Both the position numbers and the translations under genes were made by a program. A DNA stretch of 64,000 nt from Pedosphaera sp. (GTDB taxonomy: Bacteria > Verrucomicrobiota > Verrucomicrobiia > Limisphaerales > UBA9464): contig SIBK01000007.1 of NCBI GenBank assembly GCA_009695205.1, positions 1 through 64,000 on the forward strand. The letters run 5' to 3'. Shown in pieces: positions 38,133 through 46,008 of this stretch. Under the pieces are notes generated by a model. That model searched no databases. It saw nothing but the letters and a program-made list of their open reading frames with translations, and had not been told where the DNA came from. How positions within the stretch are numbered: the stretch's first letter is position 1; each line of letters starts with the position of its first letter.

Positions 38133-38434
38133 GCGAGGGAAGGCTGTAGCTGCGGAGTTTCAATCATTCCTGGTTCGAAAGCGACCCATAACGCACACTG
38201 ACCTCCTCCTCACAGAACTGCTGCAGCACATCGGGTCGAGCAGACCGCAGGTTGCGACCCTCTGCACCAGACTGCGCACGGTAAATACACGGCGGTTGAA
38301 TCGAAACACATCGATCTCGGCCCTGTCCTGGTTAAGGCGCCGATCAGCGTCAAAAAAAATGGAAACTTGTAGTCGTTTATTTGGCTTCGCTGTTTGTTGG
38401 TTACTGTCCTGCTGTCCCACACTACGATCGGCCT

Positions 38435-40702
38435 GTGAACAGAGCCCGCCAAACCCCTCTCATTCTCATTTTCCTGGTCACCGCCGGCCTCCTGGTCGCG
38501 GCGCCACCGGTCCAAATCTGGCCCCGTTCGGCGACATCGACAGCGGCCGCCGTTGTACCAACCTCTCTTCCGCCCGCCGCTTCTACTGAACAACTCGCCG
38601 CCCGCGCCCGACCCTCGCTCGCGGTCATTACCAACCACGGACGCAATGGCGCCAAGGAGGGCATCGGCACCGGCTTCGTAATCAGCGCCGACGGTCTCAT
38701 CGCGACGAGTCTGCACGTCGTCGGCGAGGCCCGGCCTATTGGGGTCCGGCTGGCTGACGGGCGGACTGTCGACGTTATCGCTATCCACGCCTTCGACCGA
38801 CACGCGGACCTGGCCATCCTCCGGGTCGGAGCCACGAATCTGACCTCACTCTCTTTGGGAGATTCCGACTCACTCGTCAATGGGGCGGATATCATTGTCC
38901 TCGGCAATCCGCTCGGCCTGGAGAATTCAGTCGTCACCGGGGTCTTATCTGGACGCCGAACCTTTGACGAAACCGAAATGCTCCAGATCGCCGTTCCGAT
39001 CGAACCGGGGAACAGCGGGGGTCCGCTGATTGATCGCTCCGGCCGGGTGTTGGGAATAGTGAATGCCAAGGCGGTGCTTACCCGCAACCTGGGCTTCGCA
39101 ACTCCCGTCAACCTGCTCAAAACTTTGGTCGAGAAACCCAATCCGGTCCCGATGGCGACCTGGATACGTGCGGGCGCCTTGGATCCGTCCACATGGGAAC
39201 CCCATTACGGTGCCCTATGGCGCGAGAAGGCGGGTCGACTCCTGGTCGATGGCGTGGGCTCCGGTTTCGGCGGGCGCGCCTACCTGCTCCACACGGCTCG
39301 GGCGCCACTCCCGCCATTCGAACTCACGGTGACGGTCCGGTTGGAGGATGAATCGGGCGCGGCGGGTCTGGTGTTTCTTGGGGATGACGAGGACCGTCAC
39401 TACGGTTTTTATCCCACGGACGGCCAACTTCGGCTCACAGCGTTCGAAGGTCCGGATATTTTCAGCTGGAGAATCCTCGGGACGGTTCCGAGCGCCCAAT
39501 ACCGAAGAAACGACTGGAATACCTTGCAAGTTCGGGTCGGGACCAACGGATTCACCTGCCTGGTCAATGGTCAAGCTGTGTTCAACAGCACGGATACGGC
39601 GTTGCACGGCACGCGGGTCGGGATCGCCAAGTTCCGGGAAACGGCGGCCCAATTTCGGTCGTTTGCCGTTGGCCGCAGCCTGCTTTCCGCACCCGATCTC
39701 CCCTCTGGTTTGGTGAAGGCGCTCGGCGGTCAGCTCGAGCCGGAGGCCCAATTGTCCGAGGCGGATCTGGGCGCGTTGCGCACCCATTTAGGCGCAGCGC
39801 GCAGTTTCTTAGCGGACCGGGCCCGTCGACTCGAACAAGAGGCCGAGCGGTTGCGCGAACTCGCCGCCCGCTTACATCGAGAGGTCGTGGGCCAGGAACT
39901 CTCCGCCGAACTTCTCCGCGCCGAAGCGGAGATCGATCTGGGGCGGGCCGCCCTCTTAGTCGCGCGCTATGACCTACCTGATCTGGATCCGCTACCATAC
40001 CTCCGTCAACTCGACACCCTTGCCCGAGAAGTTCGCGGCCGATCGGCCTCCGATGCCCCGGCGGTGGATCGAGTCGACGCCCTCCGCAACTTCCTATTTG
40101 CGGAAAGCGGTTTCCACGGGAGTCGGCATGATTATTATAACCGCTCCAATAGCAGGCTGAACGATGTGTTGGATGACCGCGAAGGGCTCCCGATCACCCT
40201 GAGTGTGCTCTTTATGGAAGTGGCACAGCGCGCTGGGTTGACAGACGTATACGGCGTCGCTCTTCCCGGACATTTCCTGGTGAAACATGCGCCCTCGGGC
40301 GCTCAGGAACGCCTCATCGATGTCTTCAACGGCGGACGCTTCCTCACCCACAGTGAAGCGGATGAACTCGGAAGCGGCTACGCCGGCGTCCCCGTCCGCA
40401 GCGAATTCCTCCGTCCGGCGACCAAGCGCGAGATCATTGTGCGAATGGTCACGAACTTGCAGGGATTCACGGAACGTAGTGACGGAGCGGCTGCCTCGCT
40501 ACACTACTCGGACCTGCTGGTAACGATCGCCGGGGATCCGCGTGCCGAAGCCGGGCAACGCATCGACCGCGCACGTCTCCGAGCGGTGTGCGGAGACCCC
40601 AACGGAGCGCGCGCCGACCTGCGTTGGATCTTGGAGGCCGCACCGCCCGGCGTCGATGTCAAGAAGTTAGCGGAAATATACCGTCGTCTCGTGGAGGAAT
40701 GA
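38435..40702 (+). CDS. Secreted trypsin-like protease fused to LamG-like and SirB1-like domains
   Basis: About 755 residues from a GTG at 38435, with a signal peptide (TPLILIFLVTAGLLVAAPP). Domain 1 (about 50-240) is an HtrA/S1C-type protease with an intact triad: His94 (SLHVVGEA), Asp125 (HADLAIL) and Ser194 (PGNSGGPL). Domain 2 (about 265-420) is a beta-sandwich resembling LamG/DUF1080 (GAAGLVFLGDDEDRHYGFY, DWNTLQVRVGTNGF). A charged coiled-coil-like stretch follows, then a SirB1/transglutaminase-like region (LRNFLFAESGFHG, NDVLDDREGLPITLSVLF, GVALPGHFLVKH) and a short helical tail. No PDZ domain is seen. The domain combination is unusual and the role unknown. Confidence 0.85.
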   Translation: MNRARQTPLILIFLVTAGLLVAAPPVQIWPRSATSTAAAVVPTSLPPAASTEQLAARARPSLAVITNHGRNGAKEGIGTGFVISADGLIATSLHVVGEARPIGVRLADGRTVDVIAIHAFDRHADLAILRVGATNLTSLSLGDSDSLVNGADIIVLGNPLGLENSVVTGVLSGRRTFDETEMLQIAVPIEPGNSGGPLIDRSGRVLGIVNAKAVLTRNLGFATPVNLLKTLVEKPNPVPMATWIRAGALDPSTWEPHYGALWREKAGRLLVDGVGSGFGGRAYLLHTARAPLPPFELTVTVRLEDESGAAGLVFLGDDEDRHYGFYPTDGQLRLTAFEGPDIFSWRILGTVPSAQYRRNDWNTLQVRVGTNGFTCLVNGQAVFNSTDTALHGTRVGIAKFRETAAQFRSFAVGRSLLSAPDLPSGLVKALGGQLEPEAQLSEADLGALRTHLGAARSFLADRARRLEQEAERLRELAARLHREVVGQELSAELLRAEAEIDLGRAALLVARYDLPDLDPLPYLRQLDTLAREVRGRSASDAPAVDRVDALRNFLFAESGFHGSRHDYYNRSNSRLNDVLDDREGLPITLSVLFMEVAQRAGLTDVYGVALPGHFLVKHAPSGAQERLIDVFNGGRFLTHSEADELGSGYAGVPVRSEFLRPATKREIIVRMVTNLQGFTERSDGAAASLHYSDLLVTIAGDPRAEAGQRIDRARLRAVCGDPNGARADLRWILEAAPPGVDVKKLAEIYRRLVEE

Positions 40703-40713
40703 GCGACAGGATA

Positions 40714-40730
40714 GAACGCCGTTGGCGTTC
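40714..40730 (+). terminator. Hairpin after the protease fusion gene
   Basis: GAACGCC, loop GTT, GGCGTTC forms a perfect 7-base-pair stem 11 bases after the stop codon. There is no T-tract, so it could be a transcript-end stabiliser rather than a true intrinsic terminator. Confidence 0.35.
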
Positions 40731-40879
40731 CCCGGAGATTGATCATTTTAGCAGGGCCGCGGGCTCCACCGCGGCTTCGTCCAACCGCGAAATAGGTCAA
40801 GCGGTACGTTCCTTGCCTAAAACTAGACCTTCTCCGCTCGACCTAATCCGCTTTGATGTTAGGATTACGGTCCTTGGCG

Positions 40880-40906
40880 GTGGCTTTTAGCTCTCCGAAA
40901 AGCCAC
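40880..40906. terminator. Bidirectional terminator-like hairpin
   Basis: GTGGCTTTT (40880-40888) pairs with AAAAGCCAC (40898-40906) around a 9-base loop. It lies between two convergent genes, with A/T-rich stem bases that could act as U-tracts in either direction. Confidence 0.45.
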
Positions 40907-40937
40907 GGCAAATGACTCGTCACTTAGTCCGCCCGAC

Positions 40938-42155
40938 TCAACGGTCGACCAGCTGAAATAATTCCGTTCCACCGGTGCCATAGGGCTTCTCCCAGTATAG
41001 AATGGCATCCTTTCCGAAGCGGGTGGTGTCCCAAGGTTTCCAGGCCGAGAACGATCCGGAACACTCGATTCCGTACCGGTGACCGGCCTGACCAAAGGCG
41101 ATGAGTTGTACGGCATTCGCGCGGTTTGACACAAACAGACCCTGCCATTGTTGAAAAACGTTGAGTTCGATGTTGCCGGAATGCGCGTTTAAGGCCGCCG
41201 GCCCGTCTACGGCAATCACATGGCTCGTTCCACGAACGGCGGTGAATTGAACGCTGGCGGCAAAATTGCGGGAGATATGGTCCGCGCCCGTAACGGGGAC
41301 CAGGTTACTGAATCGGTCCCCCGTGAAGACCGTGATCGATGAGAAAAACTCCGTTCCTTCGGTGCTCATTTGAACAGGGCCGGAATGCGACGCCGTCCAT
41401 TCCCACCAAGCGACTTTGTTTCGCTTTCCGAAGTGAGCCGGCTCAAACGCTTCGGGCGTGTTGGCAGCGTTGAATCCGACGCCAACGGCGATCGGACCGG
41501 AGAGCTTCCCGCGATCGGCGAAGTCGTCACTTCCAAGGATTCCGTCCGGGACCCGTTGCGGGGCGAATTCCAGGTGCAGAAGCACGTTACCGCGATGTGC
41601 GGTCAGCGCTTCCTGTCCATCCATCAAGATTTCGTAGACACGCCCTTCCTCTGCATAAAATTCAACAAGCGACCAGGTCGCATGGGGAACGTCCGCTCCG
41701 GCCGCCACATACGTGAGGGATTGAATCGTGCGGCCACTGAAGACCGTGATCGTTGTGTTCAGGGGGGCGCCTTCCCGCTGAAAACTCCCTTCGGTGGAAA
41801 GCTTCAGCCGGCCACTCGAGGGGGCGCGCCAACTCCACCAGACCGTGCTTTTCCGGTTGCCCAGGTTTTCCGGCTCAAACGGGTCGAGACCGAAGTCTTC
41901 ATTGTTGGCGATGCCGTAGACATATGTTCCCTCGAGATCGCGCCCTGCGGTGAACACATCCATTCCGGGAACGGAAAGCGGCATGTTGCCTGGTTCGAGA
42001 TGGACATTCACTGTCCCGTCGCCGGAATTCGATGTGAATGCGTTTTGCCCGTCCAAAACAATCTGGTAGGCGGTGTCGCGCGCCACGGGGAAACGAACGA
42101 GCGCGGGATTTGGACCGGTGTTATCCGGATCACCGGCGCGGGCCACGGGATTCAT
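40938..42155 (-). CDS. Beta-repeat surface protein, downstream part after an in-frame stop
   Basis: A 405-codon frame made of repeats of about 130 residues, each with an ExxxxGxRxxxxWWxWxAxxSG core (FGKRNKVAWWEWTASHSG, LGNRKSTVWWSWRAPSSG), then a TITVFSG or SITVFTGD strand and an EGRVYEILMDG or TSHVIAVDG strand. Such repeats are common in verrucomicrobial secreted proteins of unknown function. It has no signal peptide, and its N-terminus is the second half of a repeat whose first half lies upstream, before the TAA at 42168-42170 in the same frame. It is therefore the continuation of the 42168-42566 frame. Confidence 0.7.
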   Translation of the reverse strand: MNPVARAGDPDNTGPNPALVRFPVARDTAYQIVLDGQNAFTSNSGDGTVNVHLEPGNMPLSVPGMDVFTAGRDLEGTYVYGIANNEDFGLDPFEPENLGNRKSTVWWSWRAPSSGRLKLSTEGSFQREGAPLNTTITVFSGRTIQSLTYVAAGADVPHATWSLVEFYAEEGRVYEILMDGQEALTAHRGNVLLHLEFAPQRVPDGILGSDDFADRGKLSGPIAVGVGFNAANTPEAFEPAHFGKRNKVAWWEWTASHSGPVQMSTEGTEFFSSITVFTGDRFSNLVPVTGADHISRNFAASVQFTAVRGTSHVIAVDGPAALNAHSGNIELNVFQQWQGLFVSNRANAVQLIAFGQAGHRYGIECSGSFSAWKPWDTTRFGKDAILYWEKPYGTGGTELFQLVDR

Positions 42156-42167
42156 CCCGGCAAAATT

Positions 42168-42566
42168 TTAACCGACATAAACCGAAATCGCCGAATTTGG
42201 GAAAACCGTCCCCAGGGTGTCGCTGGTGACCCATCCCGATTCGGAAGCCGTCCACTCAGCCCATAGGGTTCGGCCTCGCTTGGACTTATGGTCGGGTTCA
42301 CCCGCTTCACGGGTTGCGCTCTTGGAGTTGCCGGCGAAGACGGCCGTTCTTCCCGATTCCCGGGGCCGGCTGGCAAACGCATCCGTCATGGTGCCCGCTT
42401 GGATCCCAGAGACGGAAATTCCAAGCAAAAGTGCCTGGATGCAGGCAAAACTGAAAGGATTCACCTGGTAGATGGAATTGGTTGTTGACTCTCTGCGGTC
42501 AGGCTTAGGGCGCTTGGGAGCGGCGGGGCCGTTCAGGTTGCGGAGGAATGTTCTAATGGTAGTCAT
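42168..42566 (-). CDS. Beta-repeat surface protein, N-terminal part before an in-frame stop
   Basis: From an ATG at 42566 (preceded by GGAAAG) the frame reads a basic N-terminus, a hydrophobic segment (FACIQALLLGISVSGIQAG), then the first repeat (SKRGRTLWAEWTASESGW, SAISVYVG) and stops at TAA 42168-42170. Four codons later the same frame continues as the 405-codon repeat protein. The stop falls exactly between the strand corresponding to TITVFSG and the next linker, so a single nonsense change (or a base-call error) has split the gene. As a stand-alone product it would be only about 132 residues. Confidence 0.65.
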   Translation of the reverse strand: MTTIRTFLRNLNGPAAPKRPKPDRRESTTNSIYQVNPFSFACIQALLLGISVSGIQAGTMTDAFASRPRESGRTAVFAGNSKSATREAGEPDHKSKRGRTLWAEWTASESGWVTSDTLGTVFPNSAISVYVG

Positions 42567-42896
42567 ATTTTTGCTTTCCGAATCTCGCGGGTTTTTCGTC
42601 TTCAGAACGGTAAACGAAGTTTTTGGGCAAAAGTTACAGATCTCCCTGGGGCGGGCGTATTCGGCCATCGAACCTACGGGAGCAGGAAACGGGCCGGCGC
42701 GTGACAAACGAAAAAGTAGCGGGAATAATTCACCCCATTCGTGCAACTGAAATTCCGGTTTTCAGACCATTATCAAAAGTTCTCAGGATTTGTTTAACCT
42801 ACCTAATATGAGCACGTTGAAAGTCATGGAAGGCTGAGTTTGATTAGTGATTCTCCATTGAATAATCGCTGTCGGCGTTCGTCCAAAATGGCAAGC

Positions 42897-42914
42897 TTGT
42901 GAAAAATTTCACAA
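42897..42914. promoter_or_regulatory. CRP/FNR-family-like operator upstream of the oxidase locus
   Basis: TTGTGAAAAATTTCACAA is a perfect 18-base dyad containing TGTGA-N6-TCACA, the E. coli CRP half-site pattern. It is flanked by GCAAGC (42891-42896) and GCTTGC (42920-42925), themselves complementary. The start codon of the cupredoxin-like gene lies about 68 bases downstream. A CRP/FNR-family regulator controlling the oxidase locus is a reasonable inference; the regulator is not in the window. Confidence 0.5.
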
Positions 42915-42981
42915 AATATGCTTGCGAGAGTTGGACCCGATCATAAGGTTCAGACTTCGTTCAGGAAAACGATCAGTAATC

Positions 42982-43692
42982 ATGCTTATGAAAACGACTC
43001 TACAGTTCGCGGCGGTTTTGGCCATTTTTGCTGCGGTTTCAATCCTCCAGGCGGGTGACGTGACGGGAAAAGTGACCCTCAAGGGGGATGCTCCGGCCGA
43101 GAAAGAGATCACACCGCTGGCCAAGGATCCGAATTGCGGCAAGTCCTATTCGAAGCCTGCGACCACTCGTCACTACGTGGTGGGCGCCGACAAAGGATTG
43201 GCCAACGTCTTTGTTTACGTGAAGAAGGGGCTTGAAGGGAAGACCTTCCCAGCTCCGGCGGAGAAGCCGGTGATGGATCAAAAAGCCTGCCTCTACCAAC
43301 CCTACGTGTTGGGAGCCCGTGCAGGGCATCCGGTGGTCATTAAGTCGAGCGATGACTTCATGCACAACGTCAACTTCGCGGCGTCGAAGACGGGGAATGA
43401 TACCTTTAACTTCGCGCAGACGAAAGCAGGCCAGGCGAACGAGAAGATCTTCAAGAACGTGGAGGTACTTGCGAAACTGCAATGCAATGTGCATCCGTGG
43501 ATGTTTGGGTACATCGGCGTCGTGGACAGCCCCTACTACGGGGTGACGGACGCATCCGGCAAGTACACAATCGCTGGACTTCCGGACGGCAAGTACACGC
43601 TGGCGTTCGTTCACCTGAAGGCAGGTGAGGTTCTACAGGAATTTGACGTAAAGGGCGGCGCCTCGGTGAATGCCACCCTGGAAGTCAAGTAG
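42982..43692 (+). CDS. Periplasmic cupredoxin-like protein, first gene of the oxidase locus
   Basis: About 236 residues with a signal peptide (TLQFAAVLAIFAAVSILQAG). The core resembles a plastocyanin-like fold: His128 in DDFMHNVNF, then Cys168, His171 and Met174 in QCNVHPWMFGYIGV, the ligand set of a type 1 copper site. The C-terminal part (YYGVTDASGKYTIAGLPDG) is a Cna_B/carboxypeptidase-regulatory-like beta module. It may donate electrons to the oxidase or carry copper. The ATG at 42988 is an alternative start. A CRP-like dyad lies upstream and a hairpin terminator downstream. It could also bind copper only structurally. Confidence 0.8.
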   Translation: MLMKTTLQFAAVLAIFAAVSILQAGDVTGKVTLKGDAPAEKEITPLAKDPNCGKSYSKPATTRHYVVGADKGLANVFVYVKKGLEGKTFPAPAEKPVMDQKACLYQPYVLGARAGHPVVIKSSDDFMHNVNFAASKTGNDTFNFAQTKAGQANEKIFKNVEVLAKLQCNVHPWMFGYIGVVDSPYYGVTDASGKYTIAGLPDGKYTLAFVHLKAGEVLQEFDVKGGASVNATLEVK

Positions 43693-43728
43693 TCGGTTGG
43701 ATGGGTCGCCGTGTGCGACCCTGATTTC

Positions 43729-43766
43729 GGGGCCACTGCGGAATAATTCTGCAGCGGCCCTTTCTC
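43729..43766 (+). terminator. Hairpin with short U-tract between the cupredoxin and ctaA genes
   Basis: GGGGCCACTGC (43729-43739) pairs with GCAGCGGCCC (43751-43760) with one mismatch, followed by TTTCTC. It could partly terminate transcription after the cupredoxin gene, making that transcript more abundant than the rest of the locus. Confidence 0.45.
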
Positions 43767-43820
43767 GCCGTGAGTTCCCTTGCGGGATTCTCTTTTTGCT
43801 TTGTGCATTCGGAATCGAAC

Positions 43821-44888
43821 ATGAACGGCGTCTGGCGCCATCGCTTTGCGGTGTTCACCGCGGCGTCCACGCTCCTGCTCATTTGCCTCGGTGGGTTCGT
43901 GACCAGCAAGGGGTTTGGAATGGCCGTCCCGGACTGGCCGACGACGTACGGTTACAACATGTTTTTCTTCCCCATATCCAAATGGTGGGGGGTCGGGGGT
44001 GTTCACGACGAACACCTGCACCGGTTGGTGGCGAGCACCGTGGGGTTCCTGGTGATCCTCCTGGCTGTATGGACCGAACTGAGCGAGGGGCGACGCTGGT
44101 TGCGAGCTTTGGCTTGGACCGCTTTGGCTCTCGTGCTGGTTCAGGGTTTGTTGGGCGGATTGCGCGTGATTTTAAACGGCAGGGGCCTCCTTGGGACCAC
44201 CGCCGGCGTCGTTTTTGGCATGTGCCACGCAGCCCTCGCTCAGATTTTTTTCTCGACCCTGGCAGCGATTGCCCTTTTCACCTCAAGAATTTGGAGCTGC
44301 CTTAGTCCAGGGCAAATGCCCCGGAGGCTGTCCAGCATACCCGGCTGGACTCTTGTCATTACCTTCCTGATCCTTGCCCAATTGCTCATCGCCGCCGCGA
44401 TTCGGCACCAGCACGCGCCACTCGCGATTCCGGACTTTCCTCTCGCTTACGGCCATCTGTATCCGCCGACCGATCCGGATTTCTTGCTGTCCGTAAATCA
44501 GCGGCGGGTGAACGTGCTCCAGGATAGTGAAGTCACGGCATTCCAGATCCATTTACAGATGGCGCACCGGTTTGTGGCGGCGCTGATTCTGAGCTCGGTA
44601 CTGCTCTTGGGGTGGCGGTTGATCCAGGAAGGCGGTTTACTCGGCCGATTTGGAGCCGTTTGGAGCGGTTTGACTTTGGTCCAGGTCGGATTAGGTGCGG
44701 CGACCATTTGGACAAACAAATCGGCGGACATTGCGACAGCGCATGTTGCTGTGGGCGCCCTCACCTTGATGACCGGCGTCTTGCTCGCGGCAGTAACGCA
44801 GCGGATGCGTGGCGCGTGGCTCGAGCCCTTGGTTGTCGACAGTATCGATGTGATGGATGTTCGCTCGGCGAATTCGTTGGGCGGATGA
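43821..44888 (+). CDS. ctaA: Heme A synthase (CtaA/COX15)
   Basis: Oxidises the heme O methyl group to give heme A for cytochrome oxidase. A 355-residue protein with eight predicted membrane helices in two pseudo-symmetric halves. Conserved heme-binding histidines are visible in HDEHLHRLVAS, MCHAALAQ, QMAHRFVAA and IATAHVAVGA. The first periplasmic loop carries WPTTYGYNMFFFP and the middle loop is long and charged. The ATG at 43821 gives MNGVWRHRFAVF. It precedes ctaB by 88 bases. Confidence 0.93.
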   Translation: MNGVWRHRFAVFTAASTLLLICLGGFVTSKGFGMAVPDWPTTYGYNMFFFPISKWWGVGGVHDEHLHRLVASTVGFLVILLAVWTELSEGRRWLRALAWTALALVLVQGLLGGLRVILNGRGLLGTTAGVVFGMCHAALAQIFFSTLAAIALFTSRIWSCLSPGQMPRRLSSIPGWTLVITFLILAQLLIAAAIRHQHAPLAIPDFPLAYGHLYPPTDPDFLLSVNQRRVNVLQDSEVTAFQIHLQMAHRFVAALILSSVLLLGWRLIQEGGLLGRFGAVWSGLTLVQVGLGAATIWTNKSADIATAHVAVGALTLMTGVLLAAVTQRMRGAWLEPLVVDSIDVMDVRSANSLGG

Positions 44889-44976
44889 AAGGTTGGCGGA
44901 ACCTGTTCGATTGGTACCGAGCGCGGTTTGAGGTTGTAGTCGAAGTGGCCGTGATAATTTTTAAGAGATAATTGTT

Positions 44977-45885
44977 TTGAAAGCGGTGGCGCACAATTTG
45001 GTGGGCGCGACAGTTCCGACGGATCGGAGCTGGGCTTCGGTATTGTCCGACCTCTTCAAGGCACGACTCACGTTGCTCGTGTTGATCACGACAGCTGTGG
45101 GATTCCGGATGGGGGTGTCGGGGAGTCCGGACCGGTGGTTGATGGTACACGCAATGGGTGGATCGGCTTTCCTTGCGATGGGTGCGTCGGCGTTGAATCA
45201 GTTAATGGAGCGGGAATATGACGCTCTCATGCGCCGTACGGCGACTCGGCCGCTTCCTGCCGGGCTGATGGATCCGGAGACCGTGCTCGCATTGGGAGTG
45301 GGCCTATCGGTGTCGGGAATGGTTTGGTTGTATTTTTTGGTGAATCCGCTGACCGCTCTTCTCGGGGTGATCACCTTGGGCAGCTACATTTTTGTGTACA
45401 CGCCAATGAAGCGGCGGACGGTGTTGAACACGTTGGTCGGTGCAGTGCCAGGAGCGCTGCCACCCTTGATGGGATGGACGGCGGCGACGGGCGAACTGAA
45501 CCGGGGCGGGTGGGTTTTGTTTCTGATCCTGTTTTTCTGGCAGATGCCCCATTTTATGGCCATTGCGTGGCTTTACCGCGAGGAATACGCCCGGGCGGGA
45601 TTTCGCATGCTGCCGGTGATTGACCCGGAGGGGCGTAGGGTGGCGGCAACGGCGATTCGACACACGATTGCCTTGGTGGCCTTTAGTCTGGCCCCTTTTG
45701 TGATGGGGATGGCCGGGCGTTGGTACTTGGCAGGGGCCTTCATCTTGGGCGGCGGTTTTCTGGCAGCGGCAATTAACTTTGCGGTCAAGCTTACCCCGGC
45801 CAGTGCCCGCAAGCTTTTTTATGCGAGCATTTTTTATCTCCCGCTGTTGTTAGGTTTATTGGTTTTCGACAAATTTAAAAATTGA
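44977..45885 (+). CDS. ctaB: Heme O synthase (protoheme IX farnesyltransferase)
   Basis: UbiA-family prenyltransferase that adds a farnesyl group to heme B, giving heme O, the substrate of CtaA. 302 residues, about nine membrane helices. The first prenyl-diphosphate motif is NQLMEREYDALMRRT (N-x3-E-x3-D), preceded by LFKARLTLLVLITTAVG; the second region is YTPMKRRTVLNT and WQMPHFMAIAWLYREEYARAG. It starts with TTG at 44977. Together with CtaA and subunit I it indicates an a-type heme oxidase. Confidence 0.94.
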   Translation: MKAVAHNLVGATVPTDRSWASVLSDLFKARLTLLVLITTAVGFRMGVSGSPDRWLMVHAMGGSAFLAMGASALNQLMEREYDALMRRTATRPLPAGLMDPETVLALGVGLSVSGMVWLYFLVNPLTALLGVITLGSYIFVYTPMKRRTVLNTLVGAVPGALPPLMGWTAATGELNRGGWVLFLILFFWQMPHFMAIAWLYREEYARAGFRMLPVIDPEGRRVAATAIRHTIALVAFSLAPFVMGMAGRWYLAGAFILGGGFLAAAINFAVKLTPASARKLFYASIFYLPLLLGLLVFDKFKN

Positions 45886-46008
45886 ACTTCACCCCGAAAT
45901 CTCTGAGAAACTAGGGATCTGGCGAGTGGATCGCGATTTTCTCGTTCCGTGAAGGAGCGATTATCAGGTTTTCAGGCAGTCCGAGTTGCATCAAAAAGAC
46001 TTCAGTTT

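Noticed and set aside
37822-38589. 255-codon plus-strand frame before the protease fusion
   Set aside because: It is composed of low-likelihood residues (Arg, Ser and Pro-rich), crosses the lipoprotein relic antisense and overlaps the real protease start.
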